Source: Owenia fusiformis (taxonomy: Eukaryota; Annelida; Polychaeta; Sabellida; Oweniidae). From it: DNA of 64,000 nt. This document shows, piece after piece, positions 48,757-59,938 of this stretch; within the stretch, counting starts at the first letter, position 1; each line of letters starts with the position of its first letter. A program made the position numbers and the translations under genes. The stretch is from the NCBI GenBank assembly GCA_903813345.2, contig CAIIXF020000005.1:30507375-30571374 (forward strand), given 5' to 3'. The notes below the pieces were generated by a model that was not told the origin of the DNA, made no database searches, and saw only the letters and a list, made by a program, of their open reading frames with translations.

Positions 48757-51004
48757 AGAAAGAAAGCAAGGAAGAACACTAAAATCACATACTTAAATCT
48801 CCGTCTCGTCTTACTCATAAATAAAAGTCAAAAAAAGTTGATGAACTTTATTATCATGTTTATTAATATCAAATAAGAAAATAATTACCTTTTGTTAACT
48901 TTCTCTGGTCCTCATTAAATGAAATACTGCATACATGTAATACATCAGAATTTCAACTTTTCTATTTCTTCATATTAACTTATCCCTTGATGAAGTAGAT
49001 GTTATTTAACTCAATGAAAATGGTCATGTAAAGTTCAGACAGGCCAATAAAACAACTCTTCAAGAGAACTACATAGAGATAAAAATCATGAACATAATAA
49101 TTGAATCAACATTCAATGAACATACAATTACCCGAATTACTAGATAATATCCCTCAATTGCTAAGTTTAGTACTACCAATATCTACAATATGCTACTTAA
49201 TACAATCACCCTTGATAACATGACAAAAGATCAAATACTACTTCCTATGTATTATCTAAAAATGACTTACCTGTTACCATATCCAAATATGATCTTAAGC
49301 GATTCTCTAATTTTCTATGTGCTTCTACCAGTTTCTCTTTACAACTCAATTGTCCCGAAAAGTAAAAGGTTTAAGCATTTGTACATGTTATTCACAAGTC
49401 CCTGGTCAACACATGTCAGCATATATCACCTTAATACAATTCGATAAATACATTAGAATATCCCTTTTGTAGAGTTTCTATAGATCTTTTGATAGGGGGT
49501 AAAAAATGATAGATTTTTGTCAACAGCAATGTAAAAAGGCTGTTCAACGGAGCCTAATACCCGTATGAGGTACAATGACCTTATCCATCCCCTCTCTAAA
49601 ACTTTTTATCTTGAGCGCTTGATGTAAAAAGGTTGTTTTTTCTCTAAAAGGAATTCTATACGTTATTATTATTGTGCGAACATGCAGTTGAAAGGTTTTA
49701 TACTAAATGAAACATTAACAAAGGATATCTTCGAAAAAATTAGTTGAAAGGTTACTAGCTAACCCGAGACTTATTGTGATGCAAAATAATGAGCCGCCTA
49801 CATGTATAAGCATAATAGACTGCCATGTATAACGGATATGCATAAACTGCACTTTGCAATTTAGGCACAAAACAATATGTGATATGTATATATTTGTTAA
49901 CTTGAAAATATGATTAAAGTACTGATATTATGCAAATGATGATAATCCATTAAGCATAAAATTATCAAAGCACATTTTAATTAATGTTCAATTGATCAAG
50001 TAATCCCTGAGACAAAACTGAACTCACCTTGCTCTATCACAAAACAACTTTATCCACAAAAAGTGACCTTTCATAAATCCAATCCTGTACACTGTACATG
50101 AGAGCTTCAATATAACCTGATATATAACCATAAAAAACTCAGTAATAAGCCAAATAAATGACTAAAATGATATTACCTGGACTAATTTAATCCAGTCTGC
50201 TCTGTATTTGTCCAACCAAGCAATACTTAACCAGTGATCGTTAGACGCATTTATGGGCAACAGTCACATAGTTTGGAGATGAGCAGGAGATAAACAAACG
50301 TATTGAGATCTATTAGGTTCAGTTTTTACTTTGATAAAGAACTTATGTGAAGAGACGGCTTGATCCCCAAACCTATTTAATTGTTGAAATTAAATTCATT
50401 ATTCCAACGCACTTGTTTTTTATCAAATCTTAATCTGCTCTAGATAATGATCCAAAATTGATCAAAATATATTAGAAATATCTTACGTAACATGATTTTG
50501 ATGATAAGTTTTTTTGGCATTAAAAAATAAAGTTAGATATTGCTAATTTTACACATGGGTCTCATCAACAATCATACTTAAGAAGAGTACTACACCAACC
50601 CTCTTAACATTTTATACTCACTTTATTATGCACATATCTAAAAGACATTTCAAGGCATATAATTTAACAAACTGTAGTATGTACTATCATGAAATCGATA
50701 AAGACCTGAGGGTTAATGAATGCAAGATTTACAAGGGCTACTTCATTCTGTCCTAATTTGACCTTAATGATAAAATTGAATCTTATAGGAACACCACCCA
50801 AGTTAATTATTTTCAATAATAAGTTTGAATTTGTATGTATAAATGGCAAATAAAAGTGTTTGAACAGCGCACTAAGTATTTGGTCTAATTCAGTTTCTAT
50901 ACTTATTTAAGTATCTTATGTAAATCTTTACCCAACAAATGAAGCAAGTGGATTAATATTTGGACCAAGTGTCATCCTACATGCTAGCCAGCGAACCCTG
51001 CGAA

Positions 51005-51017
51005 CCCCCCCCCCCCC
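51005..51017. repeat. poly(C) tract, 13 C
   Basis: A run of 13 C between 'cctgcgaa' and 'tggctacgggcc', in the intergenic region. Confidence 0.9.
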
Positions 51018-51237
51018 TGGCTACGGGCCTGCATATTAGCACAATTCTATGGTTGAATACAGGACTTCCCTGAATTTAGAACTCCCATGTTTATAATAAT
51101 ACCATGAGGGAAGGGTAACTGTGCAGAGATCCTGAACACAAGCAATGTCCAAGAACTTTTAACATGGTCAGATAATTTATACTCCTAGTATATTCTTCAA
51201 CAATTTGACTTCAAGGAAGTAAAGCTATGGTTAACAA

Positions 51238-51345
51238 GGCATTAACAACATGCAAAATGTCGCCACCTGCTATTTGTTAGATATTGGACCCTGAACTGAA
51301 AACACCATCACAAAAAGTTGGAGACCACAACAATATGTCATATAA
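51238..51345. mobile_element. MITE-like repeat (family A), 3' end altered
   Basis: Starts ggcattaacaacatgcaaaa, then tgtcgccacctgc and aaaagttggagaccacaaca. The usual gtggtggtgacata end is not directly present. Confidence 0.6.
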
Positions 51346-51394
51346 TAACAATATGTCCAGGAAGGATGTGAGACTGGCTAATATTCTTTCAAAC

Positions 51395-51720
51395 CTTGAG
51401 AAGATCATTGAAGGTCAAATCTATTGTCAGATTTGAACTTATGAGAACTTGTAGATGATTTTGAAGAAAAATTGGTCAATTTGAAAAGACCTTTTTGACC
51501 TTTTTTGACCTCGAGAAGGTCATTGAAGGTCAAATTTTCAGTCAGATTTAAATTTCTGATAACTTGTAAATGATTTTGAAAAAAAAATTGATCAATTTGA
51601 AGCAAGTTGAAAAAATACCCTTTTGACCTATTTTAACCTTTTTAACTCTTAAATATATAGTCAGATTTCAACATCTGAAAACTTGTAGATTATTTTGAAA
51701 AAAATGAAATCAGTCTAGTC
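51395..51720. repeat. three degenerate tandem units of roughly 110 bp
   Basis: Each unit has a form of 'gtcagattt', 'tgataacttgtagatgatt' and 'ttgaaaaaaa(a)ttg', the first two with 'aaggtcattgaaggtcaaa'. The units are noncoding and strongly diverged. Confidence 0.6.
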
Positions 51721-52830
51721 AGAATTTGTTAAGTTATTGCAAGTTGTAAGACGCTGATCACCAACCACCATAACAATAACAACCATGACAAAATGTCACC
51801 AATTTTTGGGTGAAATAATAAATGTAAAAATATTTAGTTGAAAAGATAAGTGTACAGAAGTGTCAAGAAGTAGCACAAGTTAATGTACCAAAATGTTTAA
51901 AATTGAATATATAAACACCCCTCTAAAGTAGGCACCTCAAAATGCAAACACTTAAGAAGTTCAATTTTTGTATGTTCCATTCACTCCTATGAACCATTGC
52001 GAACACTTCTCAACATGAACACTTTTAGCTTGTCCAAGAGGCGTTTACTTCAGACAGGTTTTGATGAAACATGTACATGTTTGTCAATAAATCACTAAAA
52101 CAAATTGAGTACACAAACAACATTATTCCACAAAAGAAAAACATTTGCTATTTTTACATATTTTTATTTTCAGTTTGTTACAATGAAATGGACGTCATAT
52201 TTCATATATTTACATAATGTACACATTTATACAGACACCTACATGTTTGAATATATTCAAAGAAATCAAAAACAATCACAAACAAAATTAACCATTTGAT
52301 TTCTATGGGCATCATGATATCTATGGTAAACAACAATGGAATTTCTCAGTTGTTTTATACAACAATGATCCCCTGATTTTACTTTATCAAATTGTAAAAC
52401 AGAATAGTCTACATTTTAGTGTACAGACCAAAGTAAAAAAAATGGAGTAAGATTTGGGGCTGTACAATAGACTATACAAGTATATGTTTTTATGAACAAA
52501 AAGTTTTGAGTCAAATACAGAGCATGGAAGTAGGAAGACAACCAAAATGTAAAATTTTGTCCAAATAAAATTCATGAGCCTCAGGCCCTTCATGTCATTG
52601 AATGACTCAAGAAACATAATTTGAGGTTATTGAACTTCAGTACTGAACTCCTCACTGTGCCACATCATTGGTTAATCTGTGATTAAACAAAGTAAAATTG
52701 GCACTCAAGTATTTTTGTAAGAGATTATTAATTTGGCTTGAATGAATCATTTTATTTGCACTTATTTTAAAGTTTGGCATCTCGAGAGATAGAAATGAAC
52801 GATACCATTAGATTAAATAAATAAAAACAA

Positions 52831-52948
52831 GGCATTAACATAAAAATGTCACCAACTGCCATTTTATACACATACCACCAACTGCCGAACACAATGCACA
52901 AAAAGGTGGAGATTATAACCATGTCACCACTTGTGGTGGTGACATAAA
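52831..52948. mobile_element. MITE-like repeat with tgtcaccac ends (family A)
   Basis: Starts ggcattaacataaaaatgtc and ends tgtcaccacttgtggtggtg acata. The last part forms a perfect short hairpin (caccactt/gtggtg). Confidence 0.75.
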
Positions 52949-53503
52949 AATGGAATACGAATTAATTTTTAAAAGACTGGCCAAAAAATTATCTTACAGG
53001 AACTGTCTCATCATTATAATTAGTTGAAGAATGCAACAGTTCAAAACATGAGATCTAGACATCCTCACTGCGTGAGGTTGAACGACTAATTACAGAATGA
53101 ATACATGGATGCGTATTAATTGTGCATTTTAAGATCAAACTCAGACTCCGTACAGTATATGCACATGTTACAAACTAACTCATATTGCACTAAGTGTATC
53201 ACCTATTGGACATTGCTACTTGTACATATTTAGAAAATAATGCTTTCCATCCATATATTTTTATTTAAAAAAATACTATAGGAAGGCTGAATCAGGAATA
53301 AGAAAATAAAATATCAATTAGCAACTTACATAACTTGGACCAGCCATATAAATTAATACTTAATATTAAATTAATAAATGTTTTTGATTGAACAAAACTA
53401 ATATCACATTACACTTCAGGTCTTCATGACATACATAATCTTTATAGCACTGTTGTCCCTTATAAAAATCTCTTAGTAACTACATTGGAACATTTATATA
53501 TCA

Positions 53504-53592
53504 CTATTTTTTGAATTTATGTAGTTTTAATATTTTCCCCAGTCTCTGTTTGGCAGTAGCTTGTCCTTTCTTTGGCTTTTTCAAAGGTAATC
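53504..53592 (-). CDS. KDM7-type gene, last coding exon
   Basis: 89 bp, phase 1 in, acceptor tgtgtttcag. It encodes [20 protein letters not shown] and LKLHKFKK, then TAG at 53506-53504. The [12 protein letters not shown] motif is the conserved end of the family. An AATAAA on the minus strand lies near 53259-53264. Confidence 0.9.
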
Positions 53593-56500
53593 CTGAAACA
53601 CATAGTACAAATAATAAGATATGGTGTGTAAAGTTCCTATGAAGCAGAGATCCTATAATGTCCGTGTTTATGGCTTATAACTCTCACTGATTCTGACTTA
53701 CACTACTAAAGATAAACAAAATAAAATTCAACTGACATAATTACCTGGTTGAGACACTCAAAGGAGTCAACCAAACAAAAATTTTGCACTAAATTCTTCT
53801 TGTTATTTATTCCCTTGCAAGACCCAACAATCCTATTTAATCAATTTTTGCAATTAAAGTAAAATAAAGCTTGTGGCGTGAATGAAATCATACAACCAGA
53901 ATGGAACAAATTTAAAGAAAATACGATAAGAGGTTTTTCTAGAATGCCCATGATGAGATTTATCAAAACACTTCTAAAATGGCTGCAAGAATGTTGATCA
54001 ACTTCATTACTTGGTATTCTCTAATGTATATGAATTTGAAGACTCGTGATAACTATCAGTTATTATTAGTTATATCCAACTGTTGGTGTGATAAAAAGGT
54101 ATAACACAGACAATGTTCACACTTTTTCATTAGCGAAATGGCAATTGATGAGAAAGACAAATGATAATAAGGCTTTAACATAAAAAATGTCACTACCTGC
54201 CATTTGTTACAGATGCTGACTGTTGAAGGCTGAAAACCAATCGCCATCCACAAAAAGTTTGAGACTATAGCAATATATCAATACTTGTGGTGGTGACATA
54301 AAAAACAGCTTACCTGACTTTAGAGCACCTTGCAATGGTCTCTTCGCTCCAGCCATAGTAGATGCTGGGGCACTCTGAGATAGATCTATGGTCAGATCTG
54401 ATGATGTCCCTGCCTGGGGATTATCAAACATGTCTGAGGAGTATGACATTGCCATGTTGGGTCGGTCCCTCTTGGGTTTCTTACGAATATACTGTCGTTT
54501 AGGCCTCTAAAGGTACAAGTGTATAAGTATGTGCATAATTGCCATAATTGATCTTGTTATTCTTAGAATGAGGCATCCTTTTTCTAATCTTATTTTAAAA
54601 CTATGATTTCAATATTAACAAACAAATGAAACACCTATTACAGCTATGACAATAGACTACATCTTGATTTATGTCGTTAAATATTCAAAATTCAGTCAAA
54701 GTGATGTCATATTTGAAATGTACATGTAAAAGTACATCTAGAAACATGGTTTCGAAAATTATTTATCAACTTTGAAAATTTAATTATTTTTGAAAATGTG
54801 ACTTCTAGTTCGGGTTGATTCCCTATAGACCCCATGTTACAAAATCAGAAAAAGTGAAATATCTTTTCTTATATTGGATAGATAACATTTTCTTTTACTG
54901 GACATATTTTAATTTGCATAACTATTAGATACATAAGGGTTATATGAAAATTGAACAACTAAAACTAAAATTTAAGTTTAAGTGAACTTTCTACTATACG
55001 CGCCATGCTATCTGACCCGAGCGAGCCACCTGGTGGTGAAACTGGTAACTACCTACTCGCACCTACTTTATTAAACTGCATACAAGGCATTAACATACAA
55101 AATGTCACCACATGCCATTTATTACAGATGCCCAACGCTGAACACCAAACACAGAACACCATCCACAATAAAGTTGGAGACTATAAAATATGTCATCACT
55201 TCTGATGGTGACATAATAACACCACTGACCACAGTGGATAGCGTTTAGTAAATCATGTTAACTTACAGGCATTGTAGCTAATTTTGCCGCTGCTGCCGCT
55301 AATCCACTCTCCACCGACTCCCTCCTGACACCCTCCCTGGCAGGTCTCTCTGGCTTGGGACAGTTGGGTATTAAACGAGCTGGAATATTGGAGACATGAC
55401 AACATTACATTTGCTTACAAGCACATACAGTCATAGCATATTTCTAATGTAGTACTCTATATTGTCTAACTCTTTTATATTTGTATTCTGGTTTTCTGGT
55501 TTTTACCTTAATACTTTGTTGATAGTAATGGATGATACAGCAGTAGCATGTAAATCAAAATGGTACATGACATTGCAGGGTTATTGGATTTTAACAATTA
55601 TGAGCAACACATTAGTATTTGTAATACTTTTCAGAAGTATTCATCATTTAATCATAAAAAAATAAAAGAAGTAAATAAATATAAAAAGATTTAAATTACT
55701 TTGTTTATCATAAAATAATGTAAATAATATAACTGCACACTTATAACTGTGTGCCTTGGCCAGTTAAGTGTAATATTCAACACATCAAAAGATGAGATAC
55801 CTTTAGGGTTCCAAGTCTCATCTTTAGGTGGTCTCCCTCTTGGCTTGAAGACATGTTCTTGCTCACCATCAGAATGGTCCAATGTGGGGTAAACTGCAAA
55901 ATAACTTATTTTTCAAAAGCACATATAAGAAATACTAAATAAATGGGATGAAATAATACTATACATGTACACTACGTTAAAACACCTTTTAATTGCATAT
56001 TGCTTGTAATTGCTCATTGAGTGAACACTTTATCATGTTCTATCAATAAGATGCCCCATCTCCATACAATTACAGGGTGACCCCAAAAAAATGCAACCCT
56101 CCATTTCTTCAATATTTTTCTTAAATGGAGATAAATTGCTCTGAGATTTGGCACATAAGAACCTCATTCAATGTGGGATCCTCTGGCAAAGTTTTAATAA
56201 TCATAGTCTTATATTGATAGAGTTATGGTTGTTTCAAAATATGTTCCAGATGTCGTCAATTTCGCTGAAAACAAACTTGCAATGTTCAAGGAAAACTGTT
56301 CATAAGACGGATGCATTCTTCCCCATGGGTATGGCTCAAATTTTTGCAGCCATTGCTTATTGGAGTTCTGCAGTTGCGATAGGGTTATTTTCATACACAT
56401 TATCCTTTAAATAACCCCATATATAGAAGTCAGGGGCATTGAGATCAAGACTGTGGGATGACCATGGGTTCTCTGTCCTAAGAGAGATCATCTTCTCATA

Positions 56501-58203
56501 GGCTATCATTAGAAGTGTGAGGAGAAGCTCCATCCTTCTAGAACCACTGTTCTTGTCTTTTGAAGCCTCTATGCCACTCTAGAACTGCCTAGAACTTCCT
56601 GGGAACGCAAATATTGCACTGTGTGTTAACAGTAACAGTGTTGGCATTATCAACCTCAAACCAAAAGGGGCTGATGATTTCATGTTTGGAAATTGGCAGT
56701 CCATGCTGTGCATTTAACAGAATGAAGGGGCCTTTGAAGCACTTCATCTGGAATTTGTGATCCCAGAACACATTATTTCTTGAGTTTACATGTTCAGAAA
56801 GAAGGGGAATGTGATTCATCTGAAAACGTAAATTGGAAATGGACGACATTTGGAGCATATTTTGGAACGACCATAGCTCTATCAGTATAAGACTATGATT
56901 ATTGAAACTTTGCCAGAAGATCCCACATTGTATGAAGTCAGTGTGTGCCAAATTTCAGAGCAATTAACCCTCATTTAAGAAAAATATTGAAGAAATGGAG
57001 GGTTGCATTTTTTGGGGTAACCCTGTATAAATACATTTTAAGCATATCCAAGTAGAGTTCACTTTAGATTAATAATCACACAGTGACTGTACATGTATAT
57101 AATAAAGCCATATCTAGCTGGTACTTAGAAATCGGGTGATTGTGAATATGCAGGGTTCAAAGATTTTACAAATTGAGTAGGAGTATACATGTATTATATA
57201 ACACTGTATAGTGAATTTTAGGTTTTATTTTTTCCTATCAATCAATCGATAAATTGGTTAAGTTGAGTAAAAAATATACAAGTATATATACAGTAAGTTT
57301 TTGACTCCTTACCATATTCCTCATCCTTAAAGCACATAGGCATCACCTCCCCTCTGTCATCACTGAATACCTTGGGCGGAATGGGAGGAGGTTTGGCCTT
57401 AAATGGAGCCAGGGTAGGTCGAGTAGAGGGCAGGGGGTCCAAGGTGAGAATTGAGGGGCCAGATAGTAGACTCGTCCCACCCTGAGACATTGAAAGCATA
57501 CCCTGGATGGCATCACGCATGGACGGTGGAGCTTTCTCTCTGGAATACAAAAACAAGGCTTTTTAAGGTAATAGTTCCACTGTCGTTATAATATGAATAC
57601 ACAGCATTTCTTTATGACCCTTCCAATGTATATTAAAACAAGTAAACAACAATCAAACTAAAATTGAAATTTCGAAGTTCTATACATGTACATCAGAATA
57701 ATGTCTAACTGAGTTTATGACTGAGTGAATAAACTGAACAAAAACATAAAAAAAACTCAATAAATGGTGACTGCTTAGACATTCACTAAATTAATTGAGA
57801 TGTCAAGAACAAAGGGTTTTACCAAGTTTTAATTTTTGAGTTTAATATCATTTTATAGATATCAAATAGCAATACATTTTACTTTTACGTCCATTTCTTG
57901 AGATGAAAGTTATTCGCTTCTAGCTCTCATTGATATTAGATGTGATCAGTTTACAAATACTCATTGATAACACACCCCGGCAACACACTCACATCTTTGC
58001 CTCTTCTTTTTCTGGTCCGGAGGATGAGTATCCACTGGCCTCAAGTATATCCCCAATATCCCAGTTAATAGCACCTTTATTTGGCTTCTGGTCCTTCTCT
58101 AGATCACTGTATGAACTGTTAAGTCTTGAGGAGTCGAGGTCAGAGTCCTGCTGGGAGTCTTGGGAGCTGCTTTGTGTGAGATCTTGCAGTGGCTTACCAC
58201 TAA
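53504..58203 (-). CDS. KDM7/PHF2/PHF8-family histone lysine demethylase, C-terminal tail (partial gene)
   Basis: Members of this family are nuclear PHD-JmjC proteins that remove methyl groups from histone lysines. Only the noncatalytic C-terminal tail is visible: six exons, 926 coding nt with consistent phases, about 308 residues and a stop. Recognition rests on three segments that I recall as conserved in vertebrate PHF2/PHF8: CFKDEEY...YPTLD, the DETWNPK...RPAREG...[12 protein letters not shown] block, and the final [20 protein letters not shown]. Basic stretches ([16 protein letters not shown]) may act in nuclear import. The PHD and JmjC domains are not in the window; on this strand they would lie above 58203 and probably above 64000. 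Which subfamily it belongs to I cannot say. Confidence 0.85.
54171..54301. mobile_element. MITE-like repeat with tgtcac ends (family A)
   Basis: Starts ggctttaacataaaaaatgt and ends acttgtggtggtgacata, only about a dozen bases from the donor side of the KDM7-type exon at 54314-54506. Confidence 0.75.
54314..54506 (-). CDS. KDM7-type gene, basic and Ser-rich exon
   Basis: 193 bp, phase 0 in, phase 1 out, donor gtaagc. It encodes [16 protein letters not shown], then [20 protein letters not shown] and [13 protein letters not shown]. The YIRKKP stretch resembles the YIKKKP that I recall from PHF8. Confidence 0.88.
55086..55216. mobile_element. MITE-like repeat (family A)
   Basis: Starts ggcattaacatacaaaatgt, has aaagttggagactataaaat, and ends acttctgatggtgacata. 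It lies in the KDM7-type intron between exons 54314-54506 and 55267-55379. Confidence 0.72.
55267..55379 (-). CDS. KDM7-type gene, Ala-rich conserved exon
   Basis: 113 bp, phase 1 in, phase 0 out, acceptor ccaatattccag, donor gtaagt. It encodes [20 protein letters not shown] and [15 protein letters not shown]. This block is the strongest family signature in the gene. Confidence 0.92.
55801..55893 (-). CDS. KDM7-type gene, acidic/AT-hook-like exon
   Basis: 93 bp, phase 1 in and out, acceptor ttattttgcag, donor gtatct. It encodes [15 protein letters not shown], then [22 protein letters not shown] is an AT-hook-like core, known for minor-groove DNA binding; whether it binds DNA here is inference. 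Confidence 0.9.
56073..57025 (-). mobile_element. Tc1/mariner-like element with about 190-bp terminal inverted repeats, inactive
   Basis: The ends (cagggtgacccc at 56073, ggggtaaccctg ending at 57025) are inverted over about 190 bp and flanked by TA on both sides (56071-56072, 57026-57027). The inside on the minus strand holds a broken DDE transposase. It lies in the KDM7-type intron between the exons at 55801-55893 and 57313-57539. Confidence 0.87.
56265..56835 (-). pseudogene. degenerate DDE transposase remnant
   Basis: In shifting frames the minus strand keeps [12 protein letters not shown] (second catalytic Asp region) and [18 protein letters not shown] (third Asp region, with the WGYLK motif common in this superfamily). 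Several stops and frameshifts separate the pieces, so it is dead. Upstream parts are missing or unrecognisable. Confidence 0.75.
57313..57539 (-). CDS. KDM7-type gene, Pro-rich exon
   Basis: 227 bp, phase 2 in, phase 1 out, donor gtaagg. It encodes [19 protein letters not shown], a Pro/Leu-rich middle ([20 protein letters not shown]) and [12 protein letters not shown]. The CFKDEEY end joins YPTLD in the next exon, as in the vertebrate proteins. PPPIPP is a possible SH3 or WW ligand, by inference. Confidence 0.9.
57993..58203 (-). CDS. KDM7-type gene, Ser/Asp-rich exon adjoining the 60-bp array
   Basis: 211 bp from acceptor ccaattttacatttcag-like sequence to donor gtgagt, phase 1 in and 2 out. 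It encodes [20 protein letters not shown], then [20 protein letters not shown] and [20 protein letters not shown]. Its first ten codons are also the last unit of the 60-bp array. The upstream limit is therefore uncertain: the exon may begin here or extend into the array, which stays open in the same frame up to 59143. Confidence 0.75.
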
Positions 58204-59300
58204 CTGAAATGTAAAATTGAGGTTCATTGCTTTGAGTGAGATCCTGAAGTGGCTTGCCACTAACTGAAATGTAAAATAGAGGTTCATTGCTTTGTTTGAG
58301 ATCCTGTGGTGACTTACCACTAACCGAAATATAAAACAGAGGTTCATTGCTTTGTTTGAGATCCTGCAGTGGCTTACCACTAACTGAAATGTAAAATAGA
58401 GGTTCACATTTTAGTGTGAGATCCTGTAGTGGCTTACCCCTAGCTGAAATGTAAAATGGAGGTTCATTGCTTTGTTTGAGATCCTGTGGTGACTTACCAC
58501 TAACTGAAATATAAAACAGAGGTTCATTGCTTTGTTTGAGATCCTGCAGTGGCTTACCACTAACTGAAATGTAAAATAGAGGTTCACATTTTAGTGTGAG
58601 ATCCTGTAGTGGCTTACCACTAACTGAAATATAAAACAGAGGTTCACATTTTAGTGTGAGATCTTGCAGTGGCTTACCCCTAGCTGAAATGTAAAATGAA
58701 GGTTCATTGCTTTGTTTGAGATCCTGCAGTGGCTTACCACTAACTGAAATGTAAAATAGAGGTTCATTGCTTTGTTTGAGATCCTGCAGTGCCTTACCAC
58801 TTACTGAAATGTAAAATTGAGGTTCACTTTTTAGTGTGAGATCCTGCAGTGGCTTACCACTTACTGAAATATAAAACAGAGGTTCACATTTTAGTGTGAG
58901 ATCCTGCAGTGCCTTACCACTAACTGAAATGTAAAATGGAGGTTCATTGCTTTGTTTGAGATCCTGCAGTGGCTTACCACTAACTGAAATGTAAAATAGA
59001 GGTTCATTGCTTTGTTTGAGATCCTGCAGTGCCTTACCACTTACTGAAATGTAAAATTGAGGTTCACTTTTTAGTGTGAGATCCTGCAGTGGCTTACCAC
59101 TAACTGAAATGTAAAATGGAGGTTCATTGCTTTGAGTGTGATCCTACAGTGGCTTACTATTATCTAAAATGAAAAATGAAGGTTCATTGGTTTGAGTGAG
59201 ATCCTGCAGTGGCTTACCACTAGCTGAAATGTACAATGTAAGTTCATTGGTTTGTGTGAGATCCTGAAGTGACTTACCCCTAACTGGAATGTAAAATGAA
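58170..59300 (-). repeat. 60-bp tandem array, about 19 units, open as a 20-residue repeat
   Basis: The unit is exactly 60 bp throughout and on the minus strand reads close to [20 protein letters not shown]. The frame is free of stops from 59143 down into the exon at 57993-58203, about 15-16 units, and the first stop (TAG at 59146-59144) is in a decayed distal unit. Most units also contain an acceptor-like ttttacatttcag followed 6 nt later by a donor-like gtggtaag. Thus the array could be a coding repeat or an intronic amplification of an exon border. Confidence 0.9.
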
Positions 59301-59844
59301 TCCCATGTTATTGCCAAGATGTGCCATGTATATGGTAAATGTGCTCTAAGTGTGCTAATACAACTGCATGGTACATGTTTGAAAAATGATGTCCTATGCT
59401 AGTAAATTATGGTTAAAACAAATACAACTGAACAACCTTATACGAAATAGTATTAGTTTCAATTGTAAATATCAATTATTACAATTCAGTAAATTTTATT
59501 AACAAACATGTGAGCTAAAAAAAAGTCGTGACTCCTGTGTAATGTTCAAGTTACTATCTGGACAGGGACATTCAGTGTGTCAACATTATAGGGACATTTA
59601 TGATGTATGTGATCTTTTATTCATGAATGTAGATTGTAAAAAGACAAACTAATGATTACACTTCACTTGGTTGTGTGGTATATGAAAAGTAAGTATGTTA
59701 TAAAATAATTCAACCAATAACTCAACCAATTCAACATTATTTCATATAATAAAAAGTTTATGGGACATTTGACATTTACACAACACCCAGATCAAACTAA
59801 TTTGTCATTCAGATTATACATGTATTTATACTAATAAAATAACG
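59301..59844. other. spacer between the 60-bp array and the SRCR gene
   Basis: About 540 bp, AT-rich. No coding segment or repeat is visible. The promoter of the SRCR gene must lie here unless there is an upstream noncoding exon; I see no clear core element. Confidence 0.6.
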
Positions 59845-59938
59845 ATGGAGCACTTTGAAGGAGTATTCATTTTCATATTTCATCTGGTTTTCTTGTCTTT
59901 TAAAATATTTGGACAAACACCTTCAATTAATTCTACAG
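59845..59938 (+). CDS. SRCR gene exon 1 (signal peptide)
   Basis: 94 bp from ATG to donor gtaaga. It encodes an aromatic, hydrophobic stretch (VFIFIFHLVFLSFKIFG), with cleavage likely near the FGQTP that follows. The ATG is the only one in frame ahead of this hydrophobic core. Confidence 0.85.

Larger units (their letters stand above)
43242..53503. other. intergenic region between filamin 5' end and KDM7-type gene 3' end
   Basis: About 10 kb with no coding exon that I can support. It holds the minisatellites at 45017-45185 and 48361-48756, a 75-bp duplication (45475-45549, 46234-46308), family A and B MITE-like copies, and a degenerate triplicated segment at 51395-51720. The filamin promoter must lie here or just beyond a noncoding first exon, but I cannot point to it. 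Confidence 0.7.

Noticed and set aside
58099-58407. 102-codon minus-strand frame in the 60-bp array
   Set aside because: It is a different frame from the KDM7-type exon. The SGKPLQDL frame joins the conserved exons and stays open much longer.
58170-59300. CRISPR-like reading of the 60-bp array
   Set aside because: There are no unique spacers: the whole unit repeats. The setting is an animal nuclear genome.
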